From Pseudomonas sp. F(2018) (GTDB taxonomy: Bacteria > Pseudomonadota > Gammaproteobacteria > Pseudomonadales > Pseudomonadaceae): a stretch of 64,000 nt of DNA. Shown one piece after another: positions 17,982 to 26,370 of this stretch; position 1 is the stretch's first letter, and each line of letters begins with the position of its first letter. The translations under genes were made by a program, and so were the position numbers. The notes beneath the pieces are model-generated. The model was not told the DNA's origin, did no database searches, and was given only the letters and a program-made list of their open reading frames with translations. Location of the stretch: the NCBI RefSeq assembly GCF_005508865.1, contig NZ_SCOM01000002.1, positions 930,001-994,000 of the forward strand, given 5' to 3'.

Positions 17982-18191
17982 TCAGGCGGCCCATTCGCCA
18001 ATCTCTGCCCCAAAACCCAGTTTACGTACCGTTTCACATACTGTTGCTGCGCTTTCTTGGGTGTTCACAGCAACTGTGCCGGCGGCTCGATCAACTACCA
18101 CGCGCGCCTCCGAATCTAGGAGCTGAATAGACCTAGTGATCTTGCTGACGCAGCTGCCGCAGCCCATTCCCGTTACCTTCAGAACGACCAT
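17982..18191 (-). CDS. copZ: CopZ-like HMA-domain copper chaperone
   Basis: A 69-residue protein consisting of one heavy-metal-associated (ferredoxin-like) domain. The metal site reads VTGMGCGSCVSKI, that is GMGCxxC, near residues 7-13. Such proteins carry Cu(I) in the cytoplasm to P-type ATPases or regulators. It stands alone, behind a promoter with a CueR-type operator at 18239, so it should respond to cytoplasmic Cu(I) through a CueR not encoded in this window. The P-type ATPase at 21029 is the natural partner. Confidence 0.9.
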   Translation of the reverse strand: MVVLKVTGMGCGSCVSKITRSIQLLDSEARVVVDRAAGTVAVNTQESAATVCETVRKLGFGAEIGEWAA

Positions 18192-18238
18192 AAATCACCC
18201 CTTCTCTAGATCGGCACGATTGCCGTGCTTAAGAATCA

Positions 18239-18259
18239 ACCTTGACACCCTGGCAAGGT
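18239..18259 (-). promoter_or_regulatory. CueR-type MerR-family operator of copZ
   Basis: A 21-bp palindrome with arms ACCTTG (18239-18244) and CAAGGT (18254-18259), embedded so that on the minus strand a TTGACC -35 element is separated by a long spacer from a TTCTTAA -10-like element. The long spacer with a central palindrome is characteristic of MerR-family activation, and the arms match Pseudomonas CueR sites. Confidence 0.8.
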
Positions 18260-18387
18260 CAATGCCCCCGCCAAATGACTCTGGGCAAAATTTTTGGCAA
18301 GTAAGCGAAGCGCGAGCTATGAACTAAGGGCACGCAGTAAATGCTCAGCATCAGCTCGGATTGGGAGAAATCCAGGGAGGGCAAAGG

Positions 18388-20991
18388 ATGTCACTGCTTC
18401 AAGAAATTCATGCTTGGTCGCAGTCACTAGCTCCCTGGCAAAGTGACGCGCTCGCCCGGTTGCTCGCGAGACCAGAGCTGGAGGCGGCGGATCAGGCCGA
18501 CCTACTGGCCTTACTGAAATCGACGCATGGGATTGAAGACGCACACAAGCGCGAGCCCAGCCCCCTTCAGGCCGGACAAATACCCGAGCCGGTGAAGGCG
18601 GACACTCTTGTCCTGCTTCACGCAATTAGGGATTTCAGGCATGTGAATGCCATTGCTGAAGGGCAGGTGCTGCCTATCGGTGGTTCGGGGTTGACGGTTA
18701 TCTATGGCGATAACGGATCGGGAAAATCGGGCTACTCTCGGGTCCTCAAACGGGCCTGCCGTGCGAGGGATCAGATTGAGCCCATCCACCCCAATGCGAA
18801 TCTACCTGCTGACAAGGCTGCGGTGGCTGAAGCATGGTTTGATATCTCTGTTGATGGAGCCGCACAGGGTGTTCAGTGGGTGCAGGGGCAGACCGCTCCT
18901 GCCGTGCTGTCATCACTCGCCATCTTCGATACACGCTGCGCACGTGCATATCTGGATACGGAAGACGACTTTTCATACGTCCCGTACGGCCTCGATGTGT
19001 TCGAGGGGCTCGCAAAACTCTACCGGCAGCTGAAAGCAATCATTGACGCAGAAATAGCCCAGGCGGCAGTCGATTTGACGCTGTTTGCGCCGCTTCAAGG
19101 CGCAACGCCGGTGGGGCAGTTGATTGCCACCTTGTCTGCGAAGACCAAGGTGGAGCAAATCGATGCACTTGCAACGCTCACGCTAGAGGAGCTAGCTCAA
19201 CACGAAGCCTGGGGCAAAAGCCTCCTTGAGGCGAATCCGAAGGAAAAGGCCACTCAGCACCGTCAGTTGGCAAAACGGGTGGAGGCAATCGCAACTAGCG
19301 TTGCGGACAAAACCAAACTGGTAGATGGCGTCGTTGCGGCTGGCCTGCGGGAGAAAACTGAGGTCTATCACAAAGCTAAATCCGCTGCTGAAATCGCCGC
19401 CAAACAGTTTGTAGAACAAGAAACCCTTCTGCCAGGAACTGGCGGCGAGGTGTGGCAGGAGCTTTTCGAAGCAGCCCGCCGGTACGCAGTGGAGTCCCAT
19501 CCTGGGCAAGTGTTTCCCCATCTCAGCGCAGAGGCCCCCTGCCCGCTCTGCCAGCAGCCCCTTGGAGAGGGGGCTGAGAGGTTGCATCGCTTCGAGCAGT
19601 TCGTACTGGCCGAAGCAAAAACTCACGCCCAACAGCGGCGCCGCGACTTGTACGCCGACTTCAGAGCTTTGGAACAGCACGATCTGGGACTAGGGGCAGA
19701 TGAAGTCACCCTAGGTGAGATAGAGGTTCAGGTGCCTGGCTTGGCTGCCGAGGTGACGGCCTTCGAAACTGTCTTGAAATCCAGGCAAGCAGCTTTGAAG
19801 CAGGCTGTTATCGATAATGCATGGAGTGAGATCGGCGAGATCCCACCCAGCCCCGCAGAGCGTCTTCGCACTCTGGTTCAGGCGCTGAATCGAAGCGCAG
19901 ACTCATTGGAGCAAGCATCCGATGAGAAGGCCCGCGCACTACTACAGATGCAATTTACAGATTTGGATGCCCGAGTGCGCCTGCAGGCAGTTAGAGATGC
20001 CGTCGTGGCGGCAGTCAACCAGCTGGTCCTGCAATCTAAGTTGAAGGCTTGCCTAGGAGATCTTAAGACCACAGGAATCTCCACCAAGGCCGGGGAACTC
20101 GCGGAAAAAGTTGTCTCTCAAGAGCTGGAAAATACCCTTAACCGCGAGTTCAAAGCTCTGGGGGTGGGTACGCTACGACTTGCCCTCAAAAGTCGGGCCG
20201 ACAAAGGCAAAGCGCTACACAGGCTGAAGCTCGAAACGACTCATAGCCGAAGCCCGGGTGACATTCTTAGCGAAGGTGAGCAGCGGGCAATTGCCATCGC
20301 AGCTTTTCTATCTGAGGTGGAGCTTTCCGGTAGTCGAGGCGCTGTTATCTTTGATGACCCGGTGTCCTCCCTCGATCACCGGCGGCGAGAGCGTGTTGTT
20401 CAACGACTTGTCGCCGAGGCGGCCAAACGCCAGGTCATCATTCTTACCCACGACATCTACTTCCTGTACCTGCTTGTCGACGAGGCCGAGAAGCGGGACA
20501 TCCCCATGCTGGCTCAAAGCCTGAACCGGCGCCCTGAAGGCTTTGGCGTTGCCGAAGCTGATTTACCGTTTGAGGGCAAAAATACAAGCCGGCGTATCGG
20601 CGCCCTCCGCGCCCATCAGCAACAAATTGCCAAGCTATATCGAGCAGGTGATGAGCCCGAACATCGTAAACAAACTGTGGAGGCGTATTTTCATCTGCGC
20701 ATGGCTTGGGAGCGGGCCGTAGAGGAGGTCTTGCTGCGCAAGGTGATCCTGCGATTCCGCAAAGGTGTCGAGACTCAGCGATTGGACGAGGTGGTCGTCG
20801 AGGATGACGACTATCGAGAGGTTTTTGCTGGGATGAGCCAGTGTTCAAACTATGCGCATGATAAGGCCCTGGCTGCTGGTGTGGCGGTACCTGATCCTGA
20901 AGAGTTGCTCGCGGATATTGAACGCTTGGAATCATGGAGATCTCGGGTAGAGACCCGAGCTGTTGCGATCAAAAAGGCGCGTAAAGCTTAG
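18388..20991 (+). CDS. RloC/PrrC-like AAA_13 ATPase with zinc hook, probable anticodon nuclease
   Basis: An 867-residue ABC-type ATPase of the AAA_13 group. Walker A is YGDNGSGKS at about residue 107; a coiled coil is broken by a CPLCQQPLGEG zinc-hook motif near residue 383; the ABC signature LSEGEQRA is near 627 and Walker B VIFDDPVSSLDH near 652. The C-terminus has RMAWE (Arg and Glu four apart, near 769) and a later SNYAHD His (near 823), a spacing recalling the Arg-Glu-His site of PrrC/RloC tRNA anticodon nucleases. The start at 18388 follows GGGAGG. RloC-like proteins answer DNA damage or phage. I infer a defence role; the nuclease call rests on three residues. Confidence 0.65.
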   Translation: MSLLQEIHAWSQSLAPWQSDALARLLARPELEAADQADLLALLKSTHGIEDAHKREPSPLQAGQIPEPVKADTLVLLHAIRDFRHVNAIAEGQVLPIGGSGLTVIYGDNGSGKSGYSRVLKRACRARDQIEPIHPNANLPADKAAVAEAWFDISVDGAAQGVQWVQGQTAPAVLSSLAIFDTRCARAYLDTEDDFSYVPYGLDVFEGLAKLYRQLKAIIDAEIAQAAVDLTLFAPLQGATPVGQLIATLSAKTKVEQIDALATLTLEELAQHEAWGKSLLEANPKEKATQHRQLAKRVEAIATSVADKTKLVDGVVAAGLREKTEVYHKAKSAAEIAAKQFVEQETLLPGTGGEVWQELFEAARRYAVESHPGQVFPHLSAEAPCPLCQQPLGEGAERLHRFEQFVLAEAKTHAQQRRRDLYADFRALEQHDLGLGADEVTLGEIEVQVPGLAAEVTAFETVLKSRQAALKQAVIDNAWSEIGEIPPSPAERLRTLVQALNRSADSLEQASDEKARALLQMQFTDLDARVRLQAVRDAVVAAVNQLVLQSKLKACLGDLKTTGISTKAGELAEKVVSQELENTLNREFKALGVGTLRLALKSRADKGKALHRLKLETTHSRSPGDILSEGEQRAIAIAAFLSEVELSGSRGAVIFDDPVSSLDHRRRERVVQRLVAEAAKRQVIILTHDIYFLYLLVDEAEKRDIPMLAQSLNRRPEGFGVAEADLPFEGKNTSRRIGALRAHQQQIAKLYRAGDEPEHRKQTVEAYFHLRMAWERAVEEVLLRKVILRFRKGVETQRLDEVVVEDDDYREVFAGMSQCSNYAHDKALAAGVAVPDPEELLADIERLESWRSRVETRAVAIKKARKA

Positions 20992-21028
20992 AGGGGCCGT
21001 GATACAGCCCCATCTAGTACGATCGAGA

Positions 21029-23398
21029 CTAATCGATCCGTGTTTGCCGTAGTCGCAGCGCATTGAAGACTACCGACGCCGAACTCACGCTCATCGCCAG
21101 GGCGGCTATCAGTGGCGACAGCAGATGACCTGTCAGCGGGTACAGCAGCCCAGCCGCCAGCGGGATGCCCATCGCGTTGTAGAGGAATGCGAAGGCCAGG
21201 TTCTGCCGCATGTTCTTCACCGTAGCCACCGACAGCGAGCGTGCGCGCAGGATGCCCATCAGATCGCCCTTGACCAAGGTCACCTGGGCGCTATTCATTG
21301 CCACGTCTGTGCCTGTACCCATGGCGATACCCACATCAGACCTGGCCAGAGCCGGCGCATCGTTGATCCCGTCACCTGCCATGGCGACACGCCGACCGTA
21401 GCTCTGCAGATCGGCGACCAGCTTCTCCTTGTCTTGCGGCTTGACCTCCCCATGGACTTCCTCGATCCCCAACTGCTTGGCAACGGCCTTTGCTGTCGTC
21501 AGACCGTCGCCGGTCGCCATGATGACCTTCACGTCCTCGCTTTGCAGTTTGGAGACGGCCTGCTGGGAGGTCGGCTTGATCGGATCGGATACGGCTAGCA
21601 GCCCCGCCAGGCGGCCATCCACTGCCAGATAGATGATGCTGGTACCCTCTAGGCGCAGCTGCTCGGCACGATTGCGTAGCGGGGTAATGTCGACGCCAGC
21701 CTCATCCATCAGGGCTGTGTTTCCCAGCTGCAATTGATGACCATCGACCAGCCCTCTCACACCGATGCCTGAGCCTGACTCGAATGTGTCTGGCTTGGCC
21801 AAGGTGAGTCCTGTGCTACGGGCATGATCGACGATGGCGTGAGCGAGCGGATGCTCGCTGCCCTGGTCAAGGCTAGCGGCCAAGCGCAACACCTCGTCCG
21901 AGTCGAACGATCCGGTTCCCTCAGCACTATGGAAGACCGGTCGACCCTCAGTCAGCGTTCCGGTTTTGTCGACGATGAGCGTGTCGATCTTGCAAAGGTT
22001 CTCTATAGCGCTGGCATCGCGAAACAGCACACCGCTGCTGGCAGCCTTTCCAGTCGAGACCATGACCGACATCGGCGTCGCCAGCCCCAATGCGCAGGGG
22101 CAGGCGATGATCAGCACGGCCACGGCATTGATCAGGCCGAACACCCAACCTGATTCCGGCCCGAATAGCCCCCAGCCGAAGAAGGTCAGGATCGCAATCA
22201 GGATCACCCCGACCACGAAATACCCCGCCACGGCATCAGCCATTCGCTGCATGGGCGCCTTGGAGCGCTGGGCTTTGGCTACCATCTGAACGATCTGCGA
22301 CAGCATGGTTTCTGCGCCGACTTTCTGCGCCTCCATCACTAGGCTGCCATGGGTGTTCATTGTGGCGCCTATCAGGGAGTCCCCTGCCCGCTTGGTGACG
22401 GGTACCGGCTCGCCGGTGAGCATCGACTCGTCGACCGCGCTCTCCCCCTCCAGCACCGTGCCATCCACGGGGACTTTCTCACCCGGCCGGACACGTAGAT
22501 GGTCACCCTGATGGACATGATTAAGAGGAATATCCTCCTCTTGGCCGTCGGGCCTGATGCGCCGCGCGGTCTTGGGGGCCAGCCCCAGCAGCGATTTGAT
22601 GGCTGCAGAAGTTTGCGAACGGGCCTTGAGCTCGAGCATCTGGCCCAAGAGCGTGAGCGAGATGATCACCGCAGCAGCCTCGAAGTAGACGCCGATGCGG
22701 CCATCCTGAACGAAGGCTGCCGGAAACCATTGCGGTACCAAGGTAGCGAACACACTGTAGAGATAGGCAGCTGCCGTTCCCAAACCAATCAGGGTCCACA
22801 TGTTGGGGCTGCGGTGACGAATGGATTCGATGCCGCGGGTGAAGAATACCCAGCCACCCCATAGCGTCACGGGCGTTGCCAGAGCAAGCTCGACCCAATT
22901 CTGAGTTGTGCCATGGAATAACTGTAAGGAGTGACCAGCCATCGCCAGCACGGTCACGATGATGGTCAGCGGCAGGGTCCACCAGAACCGCCGCGAGAAG
23001 TCTTTCAGCTCCGGATTCTCTTCCTCCTCCAGCTCCGGGATGACAGTTTCTAGTGTCATGCCGCAGATCGGACAGTTTCCAGGAGTGGGTTGGCGGATCT
23101 CAGGATGCATCGGGCAGGTGTATTCAGTACCCGGGCTTGCCGGCGCCGATGGCTGCGGCGAAGTGGCAGGCTGGTGATGCCCAGCATGCGATTGATGCCC
23201 AATGTACTGATGAGGATCTGCTTGGAACTTTTCCAGGCACTTCGCACTGCAGAAGCGATAGGCCTTCCCTTCAATGCTCTTGTGGTAAGGGCTGTCAGGT
23301 TTGACCTCCATGCCACACACCGGGTCGCGCAGACTCCCTGGGAGTCCATGGGAGTGATGTGAATGATCCTGGTCTTGAAGGCTGGAGGGGTTGTGCAT
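21029..23398 (-). CDS. copF: Copper-translocating P1B-type ATPase with YHS and metal-binding domains
   Basis: A 789-residue inner-membrane pump expelling Cu(I) from the cytoplasm. Instead of HMA domains it starts with a His-rich segment, a YHS domain ([17 protein letters not shown]) and a heavy-metal-binding domain ([21 protein letters not shown]). Membrane helices follow, with the CPC motif in [11 protein letters not shown] near residue 432, the phosphorylation site DKTGTLTEG near 475 and the hinge [10 protein letters not shown]. The CPC motif marks the Cu/Ag group. It follows a DUF2933 gene by 5 bp. The symbol is by analogy, to separate it from the oxidase CopA. Confidence 0.93.
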   Translation of the reverse strand: MHNPSSLQDQDHSHHSHGLPGSLRDPVCGMEVKPDSPYHKSIEGKAYRFCSAKCLEKFQADPHQYIGHQSHAGHHQPATSPQPSAPASPGTEYTCPMHPEIRQPTPGNCPICGMTLETVIPELEEEENPELKDFSRRFWWTLPLTIIVTVLAMAGHSLQLFHGTTQNWVELALATPVTLWGGWVFFTRGIESIRHRSPNMWTLIGLGTAAAYLYSVFATLVPQWFPAAFVQDGRIGVYFEAAAVIISLTLLGQMLELKARSQTSAAIKSLLGLAPKTARRIRPDGQEEDIPLNHVHQGDHLRVRPGEKVPVDGTVLEGESAVDESMLTGEPVPVTKRAGDSLIGATMNTHGSLVMEAQKVGAETMLSQIVQMVAKAQRSKAPMQRMADAVAGYFVVGVILIAILTFFGWGLFGPESGWVFGLINAVAVLIIACPCALGLATPMSVMVSTGKAASSGVLFRDASAIENLCKIDTLIVDKTGTLTEGRPVFHSAEGTGSFDSDEVLRLAASLDQGSEHPLAHAIVDHARSTGLTLAKPDTFESGSGIGVRGLVDGHQLQLGNTALMDEAGVDITPLRNRAEQLRLEGTSIIYLAVDGRLAGLLAVSDPIKPTSQQAVSKLQSEDVKVIMATGDGLTTAKAVAKQLGIEEVHGEVKPQDKEKLVADLQSYGRRVAMAGDGINDAPALARSDVGIAMGTGTDVAMNSAQVTLVKGDLMGILRARSLSVATVKNMRQNLAFAFLYNAMGIPLAAGLLYPLTGHLLSPLIAALAMSVSSASVVFNALRLRQTRID

Positions 23399-23403
23399 GC
23401 GAT

Positions 23404-23649
23404 CTATGTCCTATTTTCGTCCTTGGAAACGGCGCTGCTGGAACGCGATTGACCGCCATGATTGTGGCCAAACAGGTGCATCAGCGGGCACAGCAGCAGG
23501 ATTAGGTACGGCAGAGCCTGCGAAAGATGGCCGTAATGCTCTCGCGCCACATAGAAGACGCCGATGACGGCCAGCATGATCAACGCGATGCCGATCTTGC
23601 GCTTCCAGAAAGGTGATTCAGCCTCGGTGGAATGATGGGTGTGCTCCAC
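23404..23649 (-). CDS. DUF2933 small membrane protein
   Basis: An 81-residue protein with a charged N-terminus, two membrane helices (about residues 19-35 and 45-60) and the closing motif [14 protein letters not shown] characteristic of DUF2933. The CxxxH and HxHGG residues near the second helix could bind metal. It lies just upstream of the P-type ATPase and is probably co-transcribed with it, a common pairing in copper islands. Its molecular role is unknown. Confidence 0.8.
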   Translation of the reverse strand: MEHTHHSTEAESPFWKRKIGIALIMLAVIGVFYVAREHYGHLSQALPYLILLLCPLMHLFGHNHGGQSRSSSAVSKDENRT

Positions 23650-23729
23650 GACAGTAGCCTCGATTCAATGGATGTTGGATCAGCATAGGCGGCTGAGTTT
23701 TCACCTGAGTTGACGCTTATCAATAGACT

Positions 23730-24263
23730 TCAGCGTACGGTCACCTTACCGACCATTCCTGACTGATAGTGCCCAGGGACATTGCATGCGAACTCCAGAT
23801 CAGTGGTCTCGGAGAAGGTCCAAACTAGCTCCTCGCGTGCACCAGGTCCTACTAGAACACTGTTGGGGTCGTCGTGTTTCATACCGACCATCTTCATGCC
23901 ACCCATGGCATGGTCCATCTTGGTCATGTCATGCGCAGCCGTCGGGGACAGCGTGCCGTTTTGAAACATCGCGGCCATCTCCTTCTGATGCGCCGCATGG
24001 GACGCTGCTTTGCCCAGATTGAATTCGTGCAGCAGAGCTCCCTCGTTCTGCAATACGAAACGCACCGTCTCGCCCGCCTTGATTTCTATTGCCTTGGGCT
24101 CGAAGAAGATGTCGCCCATCCGTACTTCGATGGTGCGGTCTACCTCCTTGCTGTCTCCCGGCTGACCGATGCTGTCTTTGTTGTGGCCAGGGCCTGCGAG
24201 AGCGTTCGCAGCACTGAGGAGAAAGCCAATGGTAGTCATTAGGGGAAGTGATCTGAGTTTCAT
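23730..24263 (-). CDS. Periplasmic cupredoxin (CopI-like), first paralog
   Basis: A 177-residue protein with a signal peptide and a plastocyanin-like fold. Type 1 copper ligands can be placed at His in LLHEFNLG and at Cys, His and Met in FACNVPGHYQSGM. A Met/His-rich insert (DMTKMDHAMGGMKMVGMKHDD) lies between the first ligand and the C-terminal ligand loop and could hold extra copper. The arrangement resembles CopI, a copper-tolerance cupredoxin. A CopR-type box lies 75 bp upstream. It is paralogous to the protein at 24410. Confidence 0.82.
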   Translation of the reverse strand: MKLRSLPLMTTIGFLLSAANALAGPGHNKDSIGQPGDSKEVDRTIEVRMGDIFFEPKAIEIKAGETVRFVLQNEGALLHEFNLGKAASHAAHQKEMAAMFQNGTLSPTAAHDMTKMDHAMGGMKMVGMKHDDPNSVLVGPGAREELVWTFSETTDLEFACNVPGHYQSGMVGKVTVR

Positions 24264-24337
24264 GGTGAGCCTCTTTGGTGGGGGGGAGGAACGCCCTGAT
24301 GCTAGTTAGGCGAAGCTGCCGGCACGCTGACGCGAAA

Positions 24338-24353
24338 AATACATCTCAGTAAG
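24338..24353. promoter_or_regulatory. Putative CopR box upstream of the first cupredoxin
   Basis: AATACATCTCAGTAAG, a weaker match to the 16-bp motif (ends and spacing conserved), 75 bp before the start at 24263. Confidence 0.45.
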
Positions 24354-24356
24354 GTT

Positions 24357-24415
24357 CGTTAGATCGGTGCTACTCAAGCCCACGGCTAACGGGTAGCACC
24401 GCTGCTGATCTAACG
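24357..24415. terminator. Long two-part hairpin between the two cupredoxin genes
   Basis: Outer arms CGTTAGATC (24357-24365) and GATCTAACG (24407-24415); inner arms GGTGCTAC (24366-24373) and GTAGCACC (24393-24400). It overlaps the last codons of the second cupredoxin gene and lies just before the CopR-type box of the first. A terminator or attenuator is likely; there is no clear U-tract. Confidence 0.55.
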
Positions 24416-24958
24416 TAGGGCAAACTCACCCACCATTCCCGCCTGATAATGTCCAGGTAGTGTGCAGGCAAAGCTCAAGCTCCCAGCCTTAGGAAAGGTC
24501 CACACGAACTCTTTGGTTGTGCCGGGCTCGACGAGAATCGCGTTTGGATCGTCATGCTTGGCTTTGATGACTTCCGGATACCCAGGCGGGTTTGCCTCAC
24601 CGGTGCCATAACGCTCGTGCCAGACAATGCTTTCGGTCATGCCTGTCGGCGTTAACGTGCCGTCTTTGAACAAGGCAGCCATCTTGCGCTGGTGCTCCAG
24701 TTGGGTCGCGGCTTGGCCTATGTTGAACTCGTGCATCAATGCGCCTTCGTTCTTCAGAACGAAACGCACGGTTTCACCTGGCTGCACATCGATGGTCTTT
24801 TGGCTGTAGCTGATGTCGTCCATCTTCACGAAGATGGTACGTGTAGTCGGCGTCGACTGGGCCAGTTGCCCAACGTCGTCACTGGTCTCGGCTAGCGCCG
24901 GAAAAGCGGTGCTGATGAACAGCGCACTGATCAGCAGATTCGGAGTTATGCGTTTCAT
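24410..24958 (-). CDS. Periplasmic cupredoxin (CopI-like), second paralog
   Basis: A 182-residue protein with a signal peptide (cleaved near FPALAET). It shares with its neighbour the opening of the fold (ETVRFVLKNEGALMHEFNIG), the KHDDPN segment and the ligand loop FACTLPGHYQAGM, so Cys, His and Met type 1 ligands are kept. The central insert differs: the Met-rich run of the neighbour is replaced by TESIVWHERYGTGEANPPGY, which suggests different metal or partner contacts. A CopR-type box lies 72 bp upstream. It probably arose by duplication. Confidence 0.82.
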   Translation of the reverse strand: MKRITPNLLISALFISTAFPALAETSDDVGQLAQSTPTTRTIFVKMDDISYSQKTIDVQPGETVRFVLKNEGALMHEFNIGQAATQLEHQRKMAALFKDGTLTPTGMTESIVWHERYGTGEANPPGYPEVIKAKHDDPNAILVEPGTTKEFVWTFPKAGSLSFACTLPGHYQAGMVGEFALR

Positions 24959-25029
24959 GGTGAGACCTCGCTTGGGGTGTTGGAAATCTCATGCTATTCC
25001 CCGCTTCCTGTCAGACCGCTGACCCCAAA

Positions 25030-25045
25030 ACTACAATTGCGTCAC
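25030..25045. promoter_or_regulatory. Putative CopR box upstream of the second cupredoxin
   Basis: ACTACAATTGCGTCAC. A CCTGTCAG and CTGA arrangement lies about 20 bp to the left, as at the ptrA and copR sites. Confidence 0.5.
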
Positions 25046-25122
25046 CAGGAAAAAGTACGGCGCCGATGTGGCGCCGCTAGGCCAAAGGAGCAATCACGGA
25101 AGGCCTGGAAGATGGGGAAATC

Positions 25123-25482
25123 TCACTTGTGGCACTCTTTGTCGGCCATCATCAGCTTGTGCTCACGAATCATTTGAGCCAGCACGCCGTCTACCAGCTT
25201 GTCGTGCGTTTCCATCCAGGCCAGATGCTCTTCGGCAGATATGCCTGGAGCTGGGTGTTCGTTGTGCAGCTTACTCATGATGTCTTCGAGCATTTTCATG
25301 TGCTCCTTCAAGTGCACATGCCGCTCACCGACAGGGGCCTGCTCCGCCTGGATCAGCACGGCTTCGGCTTTGTCGCTCATTTGTTGTATGCGCTCGAAGA
25401 CACGATCACTGCCCCCCTCGGCCCAAGCCATAGAAGACAGCAGCAGCGAACCAACCAGGAGCAAAGGTTTCAGCGATTTCAT
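25123..25482 (-). CDS. PtrA-like secreted protein with a His/Met-rich helical tail
   Basis: A 119-residue protein. The ATG at 25482 is chosen because it gives a signal peptide (MKSLKPLLLVGSLLLSSMAW) followed by AEGGSDRVFERIQQM, the PtrA opening also seen in the 66-residue protein at 15519. The extra 60 residues are helical and rich in His and Met (ERHVHLKEHMKMLEDIM, MIREHKLMMADKECHK). It diverges from copRS across a CopR-type box and should be copper-induced. A periplasmic copper-binding role is inferred. Confidence 0.7.
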   Translation of the reverse strand: MKSLKPLLLVGSLLLSSMAWAEGGSDRVFERIQQMSDKAEAVLIQAEQAPVGERHVHLKEHMKMLEDIMSKLHNEHPAPGISAEEHLAWMETHDKLVDGVLAQMIREHKLMMADKECHK

Positions 25483-25610
25483 AGGGCAGTCTCCATCAGT
25501 GAAAGCTGTGGCCGGCACCTCTTGGTCTTGTCTAATGAGGGCCGAGAGCACAACCCAGTGCTCATGTTTGCACCCTAGACCAGCCACCCTGTCAGGGACC
25601 TGAAGCCAGA

Positions 25611-25626
25611 ATTACATTTTCGTAAG
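25611..25626. promoter_or_regulatory. Putative CopR box between the PtrA-like gene and copRS
   Basis: ATTACATTTTCGTAAG, 65 bp upstream of copR and 129 bp upstream of the divergent PtrA-like gene. CCTGTCAG and CCTGA precede it in the same arrangement as at 15801-15839. Its position suggests autoregulation. Confidence 0.6.
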
Positions 25627-25690
25627 CTTCTGGTTGGCGGCCCTGTTTGCCTCCAAACTCAGCCCCACACGACTTCAGGAATCTGCTCGC

Positions 25691-26368
25691 ATGAAACTTC
25701 TGGTAGCTGAAGATGAACCCAAAACCGGTGCGTATCTGCAGCAAGGCCTCACCGAGGCAGGGTTCAATGTCGACCGGGTCATGACAGGTACCGATGCGCT
25801 TCAGCACGCGCTGAGCGAAGCCTATGACCTCCTGATCCTAGACGTGATGATGCCGGGGCTGGATGGATGGGAAGTGCTGCGCATGGTGCGAGCGGCAGGA
25901 AAGGATGTTCCAGTCTTGTTCTTGACCGCACGCGATGGGGTGGAAGATCGGGTTAAAGGTCTCGAGCTGGGGGCAGACGACTACCTGATCAAGCCATTCG
26001 CGTTTTCAGAACTTCTGGCCAGGGTTCGGACATTGCTGCGCAGAGGCAATGGCTCCCCTACGCAGGCCACCATGAGGATTGCAGACCTGGAAGTCGATCT
26101 GATGAAGCGACGCGCTGTCCGCGGAGGAAAGCGAATCGACCTGACGGCGAAGGAGTTTTCATTACTTGAATTGCTGCTGCGACGGCGCGGTGAGGTTCTT
26201 CCAAAGTCGCTGATTGCTTCACAGGTCTGGGACATGAACTTCGATAGCGACACCAACGTCATTGAGGTTGCAGTGCGCCGGTTGCGCGCAAAGATCGATG
26301 ACGATTTCGATCTCAAGCTGATCCATACCGCCCGTGGAATGGGCTACATGATGGATGCTCCGGAGTAA
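25691..26368 (+). CDS. copR: Copper response regulator CopR (OmpR family)
   Basis: A 225-residue response regulator. The receiver domain starts [20 protein letters not shown] with the acidic pair; the phospho-acceptor Asp is in [14 protein letters not shown] (about residue 51) and the conserved Lys in [14 protein letters not shown]. The C-terminal winged helix ([19 protein letters not shown] to [11 protein letters not shown]) is of OmpR/PhoB type, as in CusR/CopR/PcoR. The ATG at 25691 is preceded by AGGAA at 10 bp. It is co-transcribed with copS 2 bp downstream. Its targets are probably the 16-bp boxes in this island. Confidence 0.95.
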   Translation: MKLLVAEDEPKTGAYLQQGLTEAGFNVDRVMTGTDALQHALSEAYDLLILDVMMPGLDGWEVLRMVRAAGKDVPVLFLTARDGVEDRVKGLELGADDYLIKPFAFSELLARVRTLLRRGNGSPTQATMRIADLEVDLMKRRAVRGGKRIDLTAKEFSLLELLLRRRGEVLPKSLIASQVWDMNFDSDTNVIEVAVRRLRAKIDDDFDLKLIHTARGMGYMMDAPE

Positions 26369-26370
26369 GC

